Shown here piece after piece: positions 39,601 to 52,589 of a stretch of 64,000 bases of DNA (positions are counted from its first letter, which is position 1; each line of letters opens with the position of its first letter). The stretch comes from Rhabdornis inornatus (lineage: Eukaryota > Chordata > Aves > Passeriformes > Rhabdornithidae). The stretch is from positions 784,859-848,858 of the forward strand of contig VWZS01003783.1 in NCBI GenBank assembly GCA_013397075.1, in the 5' to 3' direction. The notes under the pieces were generated by a model, which was given only the letters and a program-made list of their open reading frames with translations, did not search any database and was not told the DNA's origin. Made by a program: the position numbers and the translations under genes.

Positions 39601-40839
39601 AAATTACAAATGGGGCGGGAGAAGGAATGTCGTCCTATAATTATTTAAAAGAAAAAAATCACCAAGGCCCAGAAAAACTATGTAGTCAGTTGGAAATTAG
39701 TTTAAATATATATTTAGGTGAATGTTGAAGGGAAAATATGCTATCAAGCAGCTTTAATAGGTTATGTAGCACCTTTTTAAAGAGAAACATTTGAAGTCTT
39801 CTCATTTGAGACATATATAAAATTTCAAGCGACAGAAAAATAAAAAATTATACTGTAGGGAACAGTTTCAGCATGGTAGAGAGACACAAAAAATGGTTTA
39901 AGAGATGTTTTCCTTTCTCTGTTTTTTTGCTCTTGTGAAAACATTTCTCTAATATCAGAGTGTTTATCTGTGTGAAACATAGTGACAAAACAAGCTGTCC
40001 TCTTTCTTCTGTATAGGAGATGGAAGGGGAATGGAGAACTGGATAGAGAGATAAAGAGAGAAATGGCTAGACTAGTTATAGATATAAAAATAGCAGTCAT
40101 ATTTGAATGTGCATATATTATATTGACAGGCACCACATACAAAAGAGACATTTTGGAATGTTACATCAGGAAGCAATCCTACTCTTAACCACTGAAGAAT
40201 AATCTCAAAGCTGCTGTGATATTTCTTAGCCAAGCTCCCTCCTGCTATGAACACAAGCAGAGAGAAAGTGAAATAAAATTATGAACAAAATCCATGATAC
40301 ATGAACAGGATAAAAAAGGCTTAGTAGGATAAGAAAAGTGTCTTACAATTTTTTTCAATTCCAATTCTTCCCAAAATACAGCACAGAAAATGACTGGTTG
40401 TATATGTTTTCAGAGGGGAGAAATCTGTGACAAATTAAGAGTTCACACACAGGAGGTTTTGTCCTAGTCTGTCTGAAACTATCTTCACCTCAACAGATAT
40501 GTGAAGGAGCCATTAGAATGCCATTATCCTGTCTGTCAAAATCTTTTTGAACATCCTGTTGTAAACCCCAAAAGGAATAGACTGACTGTCTCAACATCAT
40601 CGTCTTTCTCTTTTTCTGCAGAATACAAAAGTCACCAAATAAATGAGCACAACTGACCGACTGGCTCATCATTAAGAGACTTGTCCCTGCTTCAGATGAT
40701 ATTTTGGGTAGTTAGAATCTGAAGGCCCAAGTCTCAGATCAAAGTAGTAGGTAAGAAAAAACACTCTAAAACTTACCTATTAGTGATTCCCTTCACACAG
40801 TGCTCTGATGGAAAGCTAGAACAATATTATATTTTTGAG

Positions 40840-40840
<1 letters not shown>
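36626..40840. other. AT-rich unique non-coding DNA
   Basis: No gene or transposon is recognised. Opposite-strand open frames near 39825-40254 overlap each other and carry no identifiable motif. Confidence 0.65.
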
Positions 40841-40899
<59 letters not shown>

Positions 40900-40932
40900 C
40901 ATCTATCTATCTATCCATCTGTCTATCTATCC
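40841..40932. repeat. (TATC)n microsatellite, about 23 units
   Basis: A tetranucleotide ATCT/TATC array, pure at its left end, with CATC and TGTC variants toward the right end. It is likely polymorphic in length between individuals. In one frame it reads as repeated LSIY, which is an artefact. Confidence 0.98.
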
Positions 40933-40940
40933 ACTGTCCC

Positions 40941-41057
40941 ATGTGGAGTTCTGAGCAATCTGATCAAGTGAAAGGTGTCCTAGTCCATAGCAGGAGGATT
41001 GGAACTAGATACTCTTTAAGATCCCTTCCAACACAAGCCATTCTATGATTCTATAAT
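40941..41057 (+). mobile_element. CR1 LINE 3' end, sense
   Basis: The sequence reads as the sense CR1 3' tail. GAGCAATCTGATCAAGTGAAAG is followed by GAGGATTGGAACTAGATAC, AAGATCCCTTCCAACAC and the terminal ATTCTATGATTCTATAAT. It is strongly 5'-truncated, to about 117 bases. It directly follows the TATC microsatellite. Confidence 0.93.
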
Positions 41058-44000
41058 ATTATTGGAATTACCCGCATGCTGCTTATGTCTCAAGTTCCAT
41101 TTGAATGGAGAGACAATAATAAATAAGTAAATAAATGGTGTGTTGGAAAAGCATCTTTCAATTGACGTTTCAAAATGCCTCAACATAAGTGAGTGAGTAA
41201 TCTCATTTTTGTGTTACAGGTAAAGAGACCAAGGAGTAGAGATGTAGTTTAAAATATAAGGAATGCTTACAGCTAATAGTACCAGTGTATTTTTAATCAT
41301 TTAGATGTCTTATTCCACTGCATATGCAATTAAAATTCTGATTCAAAGAATGGAGTAAATTAATGCATCCTGCCATATATTTTGAGTCAGTGGCAAAAAT
41401 GAGAAAAGGATGCATCAAACTTGTCTAATCTTGCAGTGAGACCATGTCCTATCCAAAATCCAGTATAAAATACCCATTGTCTTGTGTCTTATCCACAAAC
41501 TTAGGGGAGTTTTAACGTTTTATTCAGTTGAGCTGAGTCAGGTCATTCAGGTTTTAAATAACAATCAAGCATCTTTCAAAGGAAGTAGATGCCAGTGCTT
41601 ACTAGTCAACTTGCATAAAGGAGCAGCAGAGCTCTTTGATTCTAAATAAAGTGAGAGAAAATTTAGAAAAGCTTGAGGAATAGCTGGCGTCATCTGATCA
41701 ATTTTATAAAGAGATTTTGGAATATAGTTGAAAACCAGGAAAGAAGCCAATGGGGTAGAGTAGGAGAGAGAGGTCAAGAAAAACGATTCTGAATGCTGGG
41801 TAACTGTCAGAAAAGAGGAAGGATGGAGGCTCAAATTGGAACCACTACCTTTAAAATGTCATTTAATAATAAGTTTATGGATTGGCTGTTTAAACTTACA
41901 TTTGGCTTCAACTTCTAACACAAGCTTCTAGCCTGATTGCAATTTTTTTTATGTTAAAAATATCTGATCTTAGGTTAATTTTAAAACCCAGATCAACCAT
42001 TTCTGCATTTAAATAAAACATCCTCTGGAAAGAAAAAAGAAATATATCACCTTAAAATGAAAAGCAGATTGTAGATATTTCTGTGAACACATGTTCTTTG
42101 TTTTCTGCTGTCATTGACCACATTGGGGCTCCAGAGTAGTAATTTGCCTTTTGAAAAACACCTACCGCATCTGGTTGCATATCAAAATCTCTCTACCTGA
42201 TGACTGCTGACATTGATTCATTCTAACCACTGACACAATGTTTAATTGTCTTTTCTGTGAGATTTCCACATCTTTATATTGCTGCAAAAAGAGTAATAGT
42301 AATTGTTCTAACTTCAAGTCCAGAGATATTTAAAATTCACTTTTGAGAATCTAAATTTTTTGGTTAATGCATTTATGTACTGACTACTTACATGAAATGA
42401 AATAAAACAAAGAATATTGAAAAATACTTGAAATTAAATTTAAAGGAAAGATAGCTGTATCTGATTATCTTGTCCTTGAAAGAAGCAGAGTAGAATAAGT
42501 AAAAATTCCAAAATATATTCATCATAGTGCAAGAATGGTGAAGATGGAATAGGTTGTACTGTTACTACAGGAAATTATCTTTCATGGTTCAAGTCAGGGT
42601 GTGTGGAACAGGCTCTTAAGGTGAACATGCAGGGTTCATCCAGAAGCTGTACAGAGTGTCAGACAGTCACATCATACTGTCCCTTATGTATAGCTATTAA
42701 ATTGTACTCATCTTGTTCTACAGGTGATTCTTAATGATTCTAATTGGGCTGTGGTACTGTAGGAGACACAAAGGCTCTATCTTAAAATTATGCTTGCTCC
42801 AAAAAGTCTATTTTCTCAGTCTTGCCCATCTGTTGATGGGACATTGTTAGGCTAATTTATCTCCCCATTTTACTTTAGAGTGAAGCTAACTTTTGGGAGA
42901 ACATATTTAGGCCAAAATTCATAGTCCAAGAAAGTCACAAATCACTTGTTGACACGATAAATACCACCAGATGAGAAGTCCTGATGATAAACAGAATACA
43001 AAACTAATGTCCGTACTGAAGAGTCTGGTGTTTAATTTTGGTGGCCATGGGAAGATACTTAGGAAGATGAAGAAAAGAGCAAGTAAACATGGTACCACTC
43101 CTTAGCAATTTTCAAACTGTCAGTTATTTCATATCTGGAAATTCCTTCTTCAAAATTATTTTCTTAATTATGGAGTCCCCAAATTATTTCTTTCCATGAA
43201 CAAAAGAAATTTTCCAATTAGCCTTATTATATAAGCTTTAGCACAGTATAGGCTAATTGGCACATTATTTCGTTTAATGTAGTCTTAAGAGAAAGAAAAG
43301 AATAAGGGAAGTGTAGCATGTTTCGACCACACATTCTTCTTTTACACCACAGGTATTTCTGTACTCTTTCAGTCTTATCTCGAGGTTATGAAATAAGTAG
43401 ACTGCAGAGGAGCTCTGAACTTTTTTGGTCCAACTTCCATACTAGATGAGTCCTAATGCATGGTGACAGAAATACAATCCATAAGTTAGCTCCCAAATGA
43501 CACAGAAGACCACTAGCAGTGACTAAATACTTCTTAAGGGCTCTTTTCTCTCACTCTGTATTGCAATAGTTAGCTAGACACTTAATCTCACCTTAAATAG
43601 TAAAGGAAAATAAAGTTGATATAAAATGAATATTCTAGTGAATTTTGCATTAGGTAGGCTATATCAAATGAGGTCAAGACAGTAGGTACTCAGTCTTGAA
43701 TTTGCTTGTATCTTTTTAATACCTATTTTTTATTAGTAAAATATGCACCCTAAAAGAGCTTGTGATAATTGTGAACTGAAACTGCTGTTTACTGCATGAT
43801 TAATTCATTAATCCTTATATGATTCGTTTTCTGTTGTTCCATTTGTACACATAATTTGGGTGCCTGCTTTGGATAACTTGCTCAACAGTGTACTTGCAAT
43901 TTCTCAGGTAATGTCTTCTTGAATGAGAAAGATTTCATTTAATGTGAATGCTCTGGATCAGAGTTTATTCTGGGGTATGTCAGTATACTGTCAATATATG

Positions 44001-47000
44001 GTATGGCATATACCATATGGGATTATATACACCATATATATCAACAACAGAACTGAAAAGAAGTTGTAACCCATAATAGCAAAAATCCAGGTCAGACATT
44101 GCTTTTTTTCTTATGGAGCCTGGGAAATATTCTTAAAGAATATTCTTATTTCTTCAGGAGAGAAATAATTCTCTCTGTAGTGATTTAAAGACGAACAAAC
44201 ATCTCCTTTCCTTCAGAAAATCACAAGCAACAGAACTGGAGAAAAAACTTACTTTCTAGATATATACAGTTAAACACAAAACATGAATCTTCTCATGACA
44301 AAGAAGCATATGCAGAATTACACACTGACAAAGGTTAACAGAACTCATTAATCAGAACTCATTAATTTATTAATAAATTAATATTTATTTAAGGCAAACC
44401 CAAACTTTAATAAGTACTGGGGGGAACCAATGATATGCAACGTCCTAGCCAAAATTATTTTGCAGACCGAATTATTCTCACTTTCCTGATAGTGCTAATG
44501 TAATTACTATGGAATGATGATAAGTTTTCTGTTCATTTCTATATGTCAGCATTTTAGTCAAGGTCTTAACTTAAAAAATGTTTAAATCTGTATGTTAATG
44601 GACTCAGTCCTTCATTTAAACTCCAAACAAAAGCTAGTAACTTTACAGGAAATTATAATAATGATAAAGTCATTTTACTCAGAGAAAAAGAAAAAACCTA
44701 AACTCCTCCTGTGGAGAATAAGAACCCAGAGGAATTCTATGAATAATTGAAAGATCAATTAGCACTGTGCTGTTAGGAACTTTTACTAATTCTTTACAGA
44801 CAGAATGTTTTTTTTTTCTGTGCAGACAGCAATAATTTCTATATTATTTCTAAAAGACAGCAAATTATTCTAGCTTTTAAGACATGGAGTCATATCATTA
44901 ATCAGTTTCAGCTGTAAAACAAAGTTAAAGACTTGGCTGTTCAGCCAGATTTTAACAGATTAATTTACTCAGAACAATAATGATACCCAGATTTAAGAAA
45001 GAACATTGGTGAATGGATCTATCTATGCATATATGTGAAATCCAAGAATTATATCTTACTAATGATACATTTCTGCTTAACAGATAGAAAGAGTGCAAGG
45101 CAATAGTCTTCACTCAAGTGAATTTATCTCCGAAAACACATGTATATAATGTGACAGACTGGAATTTTTCTATCATTAAAATCCTGAATTTCTCTTTTGA
45201 CAGATGCATGAAACACAATTCCTGTTTACCTGTACAGGTTGTACAAGCCTCATGTAAGGGAAGGAGGAACTTGTTTTGCAAGAGCTGGTATGAGCTGAAT
45301 TCTTTTACTTCAAGAGTTTGGAACAATTATATGTACTCAGAATAATCCAGTGGCTTTGCCAAGAAGTTAATTTCCTGTTTCTTGAAGCAGCATATTCTGG
45401 TGATTAAGGAGTCAACATGTATGTGCAATTTAATATCAGGATGTTTAATTAGCTACAGAGGGGTGGGCGTTGAAAGTCCTACCACTAACTCAGTCAAGAA
45501 GCATAAAAATCCAAAGCCAATTTCAAACCAGACTATGTGTGTTAAATAGGAAGACGTTATTAATACAGAGATGACATGTCTATGTTCTTAAGAGCAGCCT
45601 CTGGATTTAGCCCCAAGAGAGGTTTGGTTGAGACCATGTGGCCTGCCTGCAGGCTGCCTGGTTAAAGATCCCATTTGTCCCTAGCCATTCCACGTTTCCT
45701 GGCTTGCTGGGCACATGGAGCTGAGTAGTCTTGAGCCTCAGGTCTGCCCTCCACCAGACCGTACACACTGCGTAGGGAGCCTGGACAATTATGTTTTGAA
45801 CATTTGTCTAAATTCTGAGGCCTGCAACTCATACTTCCAACCCATACAGATAAAAGCTATTTTTTGGGTGGGATACACATTTCTTTTGCAAATATTAAGA
45901 CTGGCATGTTATAAGATGAATCATTAAGAGCTGCATACACTAAACTGTTTAAAAAGTGAAGGAGATCTTACTTAGCTGTAAGTTTAAGACTAAAATGTTT
46001 TACAGCCTTGAAATACTTACACTGTAGCATAACTAGGAATAGAATCTCAGGGATTGATATCATATTGTCTTTATGTTTTTAATAGTTTCACAATACAATT
46101 GCCTAGGAGAAATACTGAAAAGACAGCATGGAGACTGTGTAGTACTGTAGAATGGTAGTTGCAAGTAGATAATCTTTTAACGTGCCAAAAGCTATGGTTA
46201 AGTATTTTTTATGTCATGTTTCCCTTTTGGACTAGGGCAATAGCAGCCTGGTAAAATGGCTTCTTTTGCTCCCAGTCTATGACACCCAGGTGCATTTGTG
46301 ACTTGACTGTCTTTTCTCTATTCTGCTCTGACAGATGCGTACCTTTTAGGTACGCATAACCCTGCAGTGTCCACCTTTAGATTCCCTCAGATCTTTTTCT
46401 GAAGCTGTCTTCTAACTCCTTTTTCAGTCACAGTTATTTCACAGTTTTAGTAGCGATACATATAGATTAAATTCTTGGTTGGGTATAAAACACTCATGTA
46501 TATTTTAATGCAAAGATGAAAAATTTTGTCACCTTCATTTTTCCCAGTTTTAGATTTTCAATGTAATGTATCCATATCCAAAGTGTTTGTTAGCACTTTG
46601 GAAAAGAGGTTTAACCTCATGACCAAATGAAAAGTATTTAATTTGAAATTCATGCCATTCATTATCTCACATCCTCATTAACATTTGTCAAATTCCCTTA
46701 CTGCAGGAGGCCAGTAGTTTGTCATTTCTCTTCCTGGGAAGACATTAGCAAAAAAAATGCGCCATTTTTTTTTTCTCAAGAACATCATAAAAGAGAAATT
46801 AAGTAATTTCCCCATGAATAAAAATATATAGAAACACTTTGCAGATATGAAAACCACCTGGTAATATAACTAGTAGGTAGGAAGTCTGTGAGCACTGATC
46901 AATATAGAATATACACTATTTAGTTACATTAATGGGATTAAAGTCTAATTAAAATATTAAAAATGGAAATTGTTTTGAGAAATTTTAAGTAATGTGTTCA

Positions 47001-49473
47001 AGATGAAATTTCAGATATTGGCAAAGGTATTTGGAATTTCTGTTAATCTCATGTTCCTGTGGATTTTTACTCCTTTGAAATATATAGGAAGAAATATGAA
47101 TTGCAAGTGAATCTTCAGTAATTAAAATAGTGTGTCACCACAGTTCACCCCAAAGTGAACTTTACATTGTATTAAAAGGAAAGGTCAACATTTTGTTGCT
47201 TGAGAACATGAATAATTTATTTGAAACATTAAAGGAAGATTAACTAAATGTAGGTCTTACTTTTGTCTATTTCCTAGTCAGAAATTCTTCTATTTTGCCT
47301 AGAATAATTTATATTTTTACTGTTCACATCCAATGTACAGTTATTTTTTTCTCAGCTGTATGTTTAGTACTCTTACCTAATTCTATAATAATGCATCTAG
47401 TTTTATATATCTTATATCTCTATTTATGGATCTTATGTTTCTGTGACAGGACTTAGTTCCTTGTATCCATATTTGAAGGGTTAAAATAACCAAGGGGTGT
47501 TCAGAGTTTGATGCTTGATTGATGAGGATATTTAGTTCTATATCTCTATACAGACCACAGAATCAAGAATATCTTACTTACTTAAGAACGTAAGTACATG
47601 TTAAAAATACTAAAAATCAAAGCTGATACAAGCTATTTATCTACAATAAATAACCCAATAATGCAATTATGGCAGGCATTCTATGTACTAGCAAGGCAAA
47701 TAAGCCAATATAAGGTAACACCTGTCTGTGAACTGCTAAGGCTGTAATTTGTTTCTCACATCTATAAGGAAAATGTAAAGTTTCAAATTTCTAAATTTAG
47801 TGAAAAAGGGGAAAAATCAAATTTAGCAGTGCTTAACATGATAGGCTAGGTTAAAAAATGTACTGAAATATCTATTTTATTATGGATATTGGCAAAGGTG
47901 CTTTCCCTAAAGATAAATTGTAATTCTGAGAGAAAGAGGTATTAATTGTCTACAATCCACAAGCTCAAGACCTATACAAATATTTACCAATCAGGAAATA
48001 ACCATGACAGGAGATAATTTTTCTGTAATTTACCTGACAATCTCGTGCTACTTACAATTATCTTTAACTTCTCTTTACAGTGGAGTCACACTGGTCTATG
48101 TGGTGAGGAAATGTTGTTCTCTTTACACCTAGAAACTAGCTGTGACTGAAAAAAGAAATAATTCTGACTTGCAGTTATGTATTAAAATCTGCTTTGAATA
48201 GAAACAGACCTATGTAATAAAGCCAAAATGATGATTATTAAACATCATTTGCAGTGCTTTGGTCATGAATGCATAAAAGGGAAAGCACAATCTCTAAGCC
48301 CTTATTAAAATACAGTATTTGGGAGGAGGCCCTTTGGATTCTGTTTTTTAATGCTAAAAAAAAAAAGCTGGTTTATGCTACCTTTATTCTAATAATAACT
48401 TTAATTTGAACCTTAAAAGTGTAATTTTTTTTAGACAAGGAAAATGCTTTGGTAGGAAAATGGCCTTGCTTTTTATAACACAAAATAATTTTAAAATAAT
48501 GCATATTCTTTTTTCACATATAATTATACTATTCTTACTCTAAGTGTGAATAGTATTATGACTTAAATCTTACTCCACATCCAATCCTAGTGTTTTAACT
48601 TCGTCTGAACTTGTGAAAGCCTGAATTTATTTAATTATTTTATTTTATTGATAAATTTTTTTATCAGTAAAAAAAATCTTAAAACCTTTTGTTGTGAAAC
48701 ATTGCTGGAGTAGTTCAGAAGCTATCAATATTAATGTAAAAGAATTTTTGTGTAACATTGAATTCTACTGCTCTGAGCAAAGGTCTGACTTTTATTATGA
48801 GGATAGACAAAAGATGCAAGAGAAATGTCTGTTTAAAGCGAACATTAACACTAAAGATTCAAATCAATGACAGGAACAATTGCACATTTTATTGATAATT
48901 CAGGTAGTGTCTCTTATTTTTTGGGAAAGCAGCATATATGTCGAAGTGTATATGAGAAATCTCTCATCTTTTACAGGTCATATTTGAATGAATTGTTCAC
49001 AATTGCATTTCATATATTTTTGCTTTCTGAAGCAGTTTGTTACGTCCTTGGTCAGCAATTCTGAGCATGATAAATGCTGTATAAATAAATCCAGTGCAAA
49101 GACATCTGGTGGATGTTGTAGTCCTACTATAGTTAACCTTTGGTTTAGACACCATATTTGCTGTCTCAGAAGAACTAATTGTATTTCAATCTTTATTATT
49201 AGATTTATTTAGATCAGTAATATTATGTCATGAAAGTAGCAAAAGAAGAAACATGTTTTGCTAATAATTTGCTTGTTTTCTGTAAGTACTTTTGGATTTT
49301 GGCCCAGTTTTTGGCTATGGTGGGAGAAGATTTGGAATTTTTTGTCAAAATTATTCCTTAGAATATTTTTGGCAACATTGCAAGATAGACTAAGTCAGTT
49401 GGACCTGGGAAGATTTAAAGCTGTAGCTTGTACAGTTGTGGCTAGTAGTGTGACAAAACAGCAAAGTGACAAT
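41058..49473. other. AT-rich unique non-coding DNA
   Basis: No exon, RNA gene or recognisable transposon is seen in this 8.4-kb stretch. It contains a two-copy 14-bp direct repeat at 44339-44366. A modestly GC-richer patch lies around 45600-45790. Confidence 0.6.
44339..44366. repeat. 14-bp tandem repeat, two copies
   Basis: CAGAACTCATTAAT occurs twice back to back without change. An A/T-only stretch follows it. Confidence 0.9.
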
Positions 49474-49530
49474 CATTAAAAAAACCCAAAAAACCCCCAA
49501 ACACCTAAAGCCCCCAAATAAACAACTAAT
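49474..49530. repeat. A/C-rich low-complexity run
   Basis: AAAAACCC, AAAAAACCCCC and similar words. On the other strand it is the same G/T-rich type seen at 20934, 29829 and 54151. Confidence 0.8.
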
Positions 49531-49689
49531 CAAGAGAAGAGTATTTAACAGTTCCAGTTATCCTATATATGAGGTATACACACTGTTTCAAATTCTTACT
49601 AATAACAGTAAAAACCTAGTGAGATGTGATCTTAATGGAACAATTTTCCCAGCTATACCCTGCACCTGGCTGCAACTTCTTGTCACTTC
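49531..49689. other. Unique non-coding spacer
   Basis: Nothing recognisable between the A/C run and the CpG-retaining patch that follows. Confidence 0.6.
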
Positions 49690-49960
49690 ACAGCCTTGAA
49701 TAGCTCCGTGCTCTTCAATGCTATCTTGCACAAGCTGAATGCAGCATCAATTTTCGCACAGATTGTGACAGAAACGCCATTAAGTCCTTACACTGTGATG
49801 GGCAGGCGTGCCTTGAATGAAATTTGTTATGGAAAACTTAACAGCCACCTCATGGCTGATTAAGGAACAACAGCATCATCCATTTATTTGCTGAAAGATA
49901 CTAGTGCTGACAAAAATCCTTGGGGTGGGTTTACATCAGGCATATCGGACTTCCATTAAG
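49690..49960. promoter_or_regulatory. Candidate conserved non-coding element
   Basis: CpGs at CTCCGTG, TTTCGCAC, AAACGCC and CAGGCGTG cluster in about 110 bases, with one more in ATATCGGA downstream. There are no repeats and no long open frame. Sequence texture is balanced rather than AT-drifted. As in other patches of this window, the inference of constraint rests on composition only. Confidence 0.3.
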
Positions 49961-51359
49961 TAAGTATATATCCTATTTCCTGGAAAAAGAAGTAGGACCA
50001 CTGAACTAGTAAATATGAAATATTGAGGAACGTCCTCTGACAGGAAGGCTCAAGGACAGTCAGTCAGAAAGCTCAGCAATCTGTTCTGTCTGAAACACCC
50101 TCTCACTGGGCAAAATAATGGAATTATCAAAACTTTCTCCCTGGCTAAGGATCACATTATGCTGGGAAGAGGAAGCCTTAGGAACAAAATCATGTGCCAT
50201 AAATTACAAAAACATGGTTCTGATCAGGATGAAAGGGAAAAGTAGCCTCCAAGTCAGACAGTGACAAAGACAGGATCTGAACTAGGTGGACTTTCAGTCT
50301 GGTCCAGAACAGTGTCTTCTGCAGTCTCATGAAATCAAAAAAGTTTTGTACTTTGGACTTTTGTAGAAAAAGAAGATGCAGAAAAATGTTGCTAGCCACA
50401 GGAGTGCCCTTGGGAATCTGCATCCACAAATGTGTGCCCTTTTGCTCATTGCCTTCCACATAGCACAGAGCTGCTGAGTTTTGCAGCTAGGGATTGCTCA
50501 GCAATTTGATGAGTTTGCCATAGAAATGACATGCCATTTTCATTCCCAGAGAGCAGGAAACTGTCTTTTCAGTGGCACAGTACAGGAGACCTGAGCACTG
50601 GTAGGCATACACATCCTTAGTGCTGTCTCCATATCCAGAAATGTATTATTTCACCCCACACAGTTTTACAAACAGTCTTAACTGATACTGATAGCCTGTA
50701 AATAATGATACACCATGTGCTTGCCTCTCTTTCTTGGAATTTCCTGGGTTGTATTCATGTATTTATGAAGTGGTGGTTGTCTTTTGTGAGTGAAAAACGT
50801 AAGGAATAAAATACACATAAATGATATGTACTTTCTTTAATCTCAACATAAGAAGTGGCAGACTGCTTTCCAAGGATGCTGAGACAGTGAGTAATTTAAA
50901 TGCCAAGTAGCAAAAGTTGTCAAGAACATTTCATACATGTTGACTGGCTTTGAATTGTAGTGTTTCATTTAATTTGTTTCATTACATAACTGCTTTATCT
51001 CTTATTTTTAACCTCTCTTGCACTTTATCGTTCACTATCTAAATTTTTTCCATAGAAGCTTTAGTCAAGGTGAGATATTAGTGCTGGGTAAAATGAGAAG
51101 AAGGTCAGCAAAAATAACAGTCTTTAAAACCTGTTTTTATTGTATACTTCCTGAAATGGAATTATGTTTTCTTGTGAAACTTTGCTAATTTTAACAAAGA
51201 CTTGTCTTCACAGAAAGTGAGTTTTCTGATTCATAATGTCAGACTTTCTGAGCACAGACCTTAGATTAATGGAAAAGCTAACAAACAACAGCATATTTCT
51301 CGAAAATCAATAAATTGTGCATTAAATGTTTTGGTTTTGATGGAAAAGTAAGTGTTTGA
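49961..51359. other. AT-rich unique non-coding DNA
   Basis: No feature is supported. An 89-codon minus-strand frame (50190-50459) has no recognisable family. Confidence 0.6.
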
Positions 51360-51560
51360 TATTTCCTCGTCTTCCTAGGAAGACATAGACTTCTGCTGCA
51401 TTTTCACCTTCAGCAAAGAGGAAAATGTGTTCAAGTAACATGTCAGGGTTGCAGCCCCTTATTGTTAATTCGCTTTACGTTCAGGAAACATCTTCGACTC
51501 GCCTTATTTCAAAATTGTCCTTTATATATGTGAGGCCTGAATGCCTCTTCCTGAAAGAGA
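51360..51560. promoter_or_regulatory. Candidate conserved non-coding element
   Basis: Four CpGs fall within about 45 bases (TTCGCT, TACGTT, TTCGAC and CTCGCC, 51469-51503), plus one in CCTCGTC just upstream. Such local CpG retention is rare in this window. There is no CpG island, repeat or coding frame to explain it. Confidence 0.3.
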
Positions 51561-52589
51561 TAAAAATGTAAAGTCTGATACCCTTCACTGTCAGAAATGG
51601 AGCACTAAAATAAACAGCTCTTAGATATAAGTCTGGTGTTGCCAAGTCTAGTGTAAATTTCATGATTTAACAACCTGAAAAGCATCTTTCTTTAAATTTT
51701 ATTGTAAAATAAGAGCTAAATAATAATTTCTTCATAGTTATCTTCAGTGTTCTATCTTTTCTGATCTCTAGATTCACATTTTCAACATTTAACAATGAAT
51801 GTGTAGGGGCTTTTTTCCCTTACGACAATACTATTCATCTCTCCGTAAATGTTGACAAATTTTCCATCTGAGTCTGTATGGAAATGTATACACCTTACAT
51901 GCTGGGTAAGAGAGAATGACAAAGCAGCAGTGAAAAGGCTCTACCAAAGACAGTTGTCGTCAAACTATATCCCTGCAGAACATTGCTGTGAAGTTCAAAG
52001 CTGTCATGTTGTTTATCACTGTAAGAAAGTCATCTTCCCTGTCATCTTGGAAAAGCTGAATCAGAGTAAGGAGAGCAAGGACAAGAGGATACAAATAGAT
52101 GAGGAAAACATTTCTCATACAGTTTCCTGTGGTTTTCTTTTGTCACAATCACATTGATCGCAGTTGCTTAAAAAAAAATAATTATCTTGCCAATAAGCAA
52201 TTTCCTAGACTAGTCTCTTATCTTCCTGGAAGCATATAATCAGCAATAATTTCGATATTTACATTCTCCCCCAGATGACTCTTGTCCATGCCCTGTTCAT
52301 ATCACATGCAAGGATATTTCTGGTTTGGTTTTTTTTTTCATTAATTGATATTCTTTGTTTTTACATAATTTGTGAGGTTTAGAGTCATAATTGCTAGTTT
52401 CAGTCCTCTTTTTTGCCTGGAAGACAAGCAAAACAAGAGGTGTATTTTGAATATCAGCACTTTAGCTGGTGATCCTGCTAATGCACTCTGCTTCCTGCCC
52501 GTGCTACCAAGTGACCACCTCTTCAGTCACAAATAGGTGTCTCTGTAGGAAAGTCTGCAATGGCCAAAGCTACAATTTCCATTAAGTGA
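51561..52589. other. Unique non-coding DNA between two CpG-retaining patches
   Basis: It contains a 102-codon open frame at 51849-52157 (+) with no recognisable domain, mixed composition and several Cys residues. Its length is near chance expectation, so it is not called as a gene. Confidence 0.5.

Noticed and set aside
40593..40640. Splice-acceptor-like polypyrimidine tract ending in CAG
   Set aside because: The sequence after it meets stops soon, there is no matching donor I can defend, and no conserved protein reading appears.
40783..40971. Frame reading repeated LSIY
   Set aside because: It is translation of the TATC microsatellite.
43996..44018. 9-bp hairpin ATATGGTAT / ATACCATAT
   Set aside because: Chance level for AT-rich DNA, as above.
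46335..46357. 9-bp hairpin ATGCGTACC / GGTACGCAT with 5-nt loop
   Set aside because: By my estimate about eight perfect 9-bp hairpins with loops under about 20 nt are expected by chance in this window.
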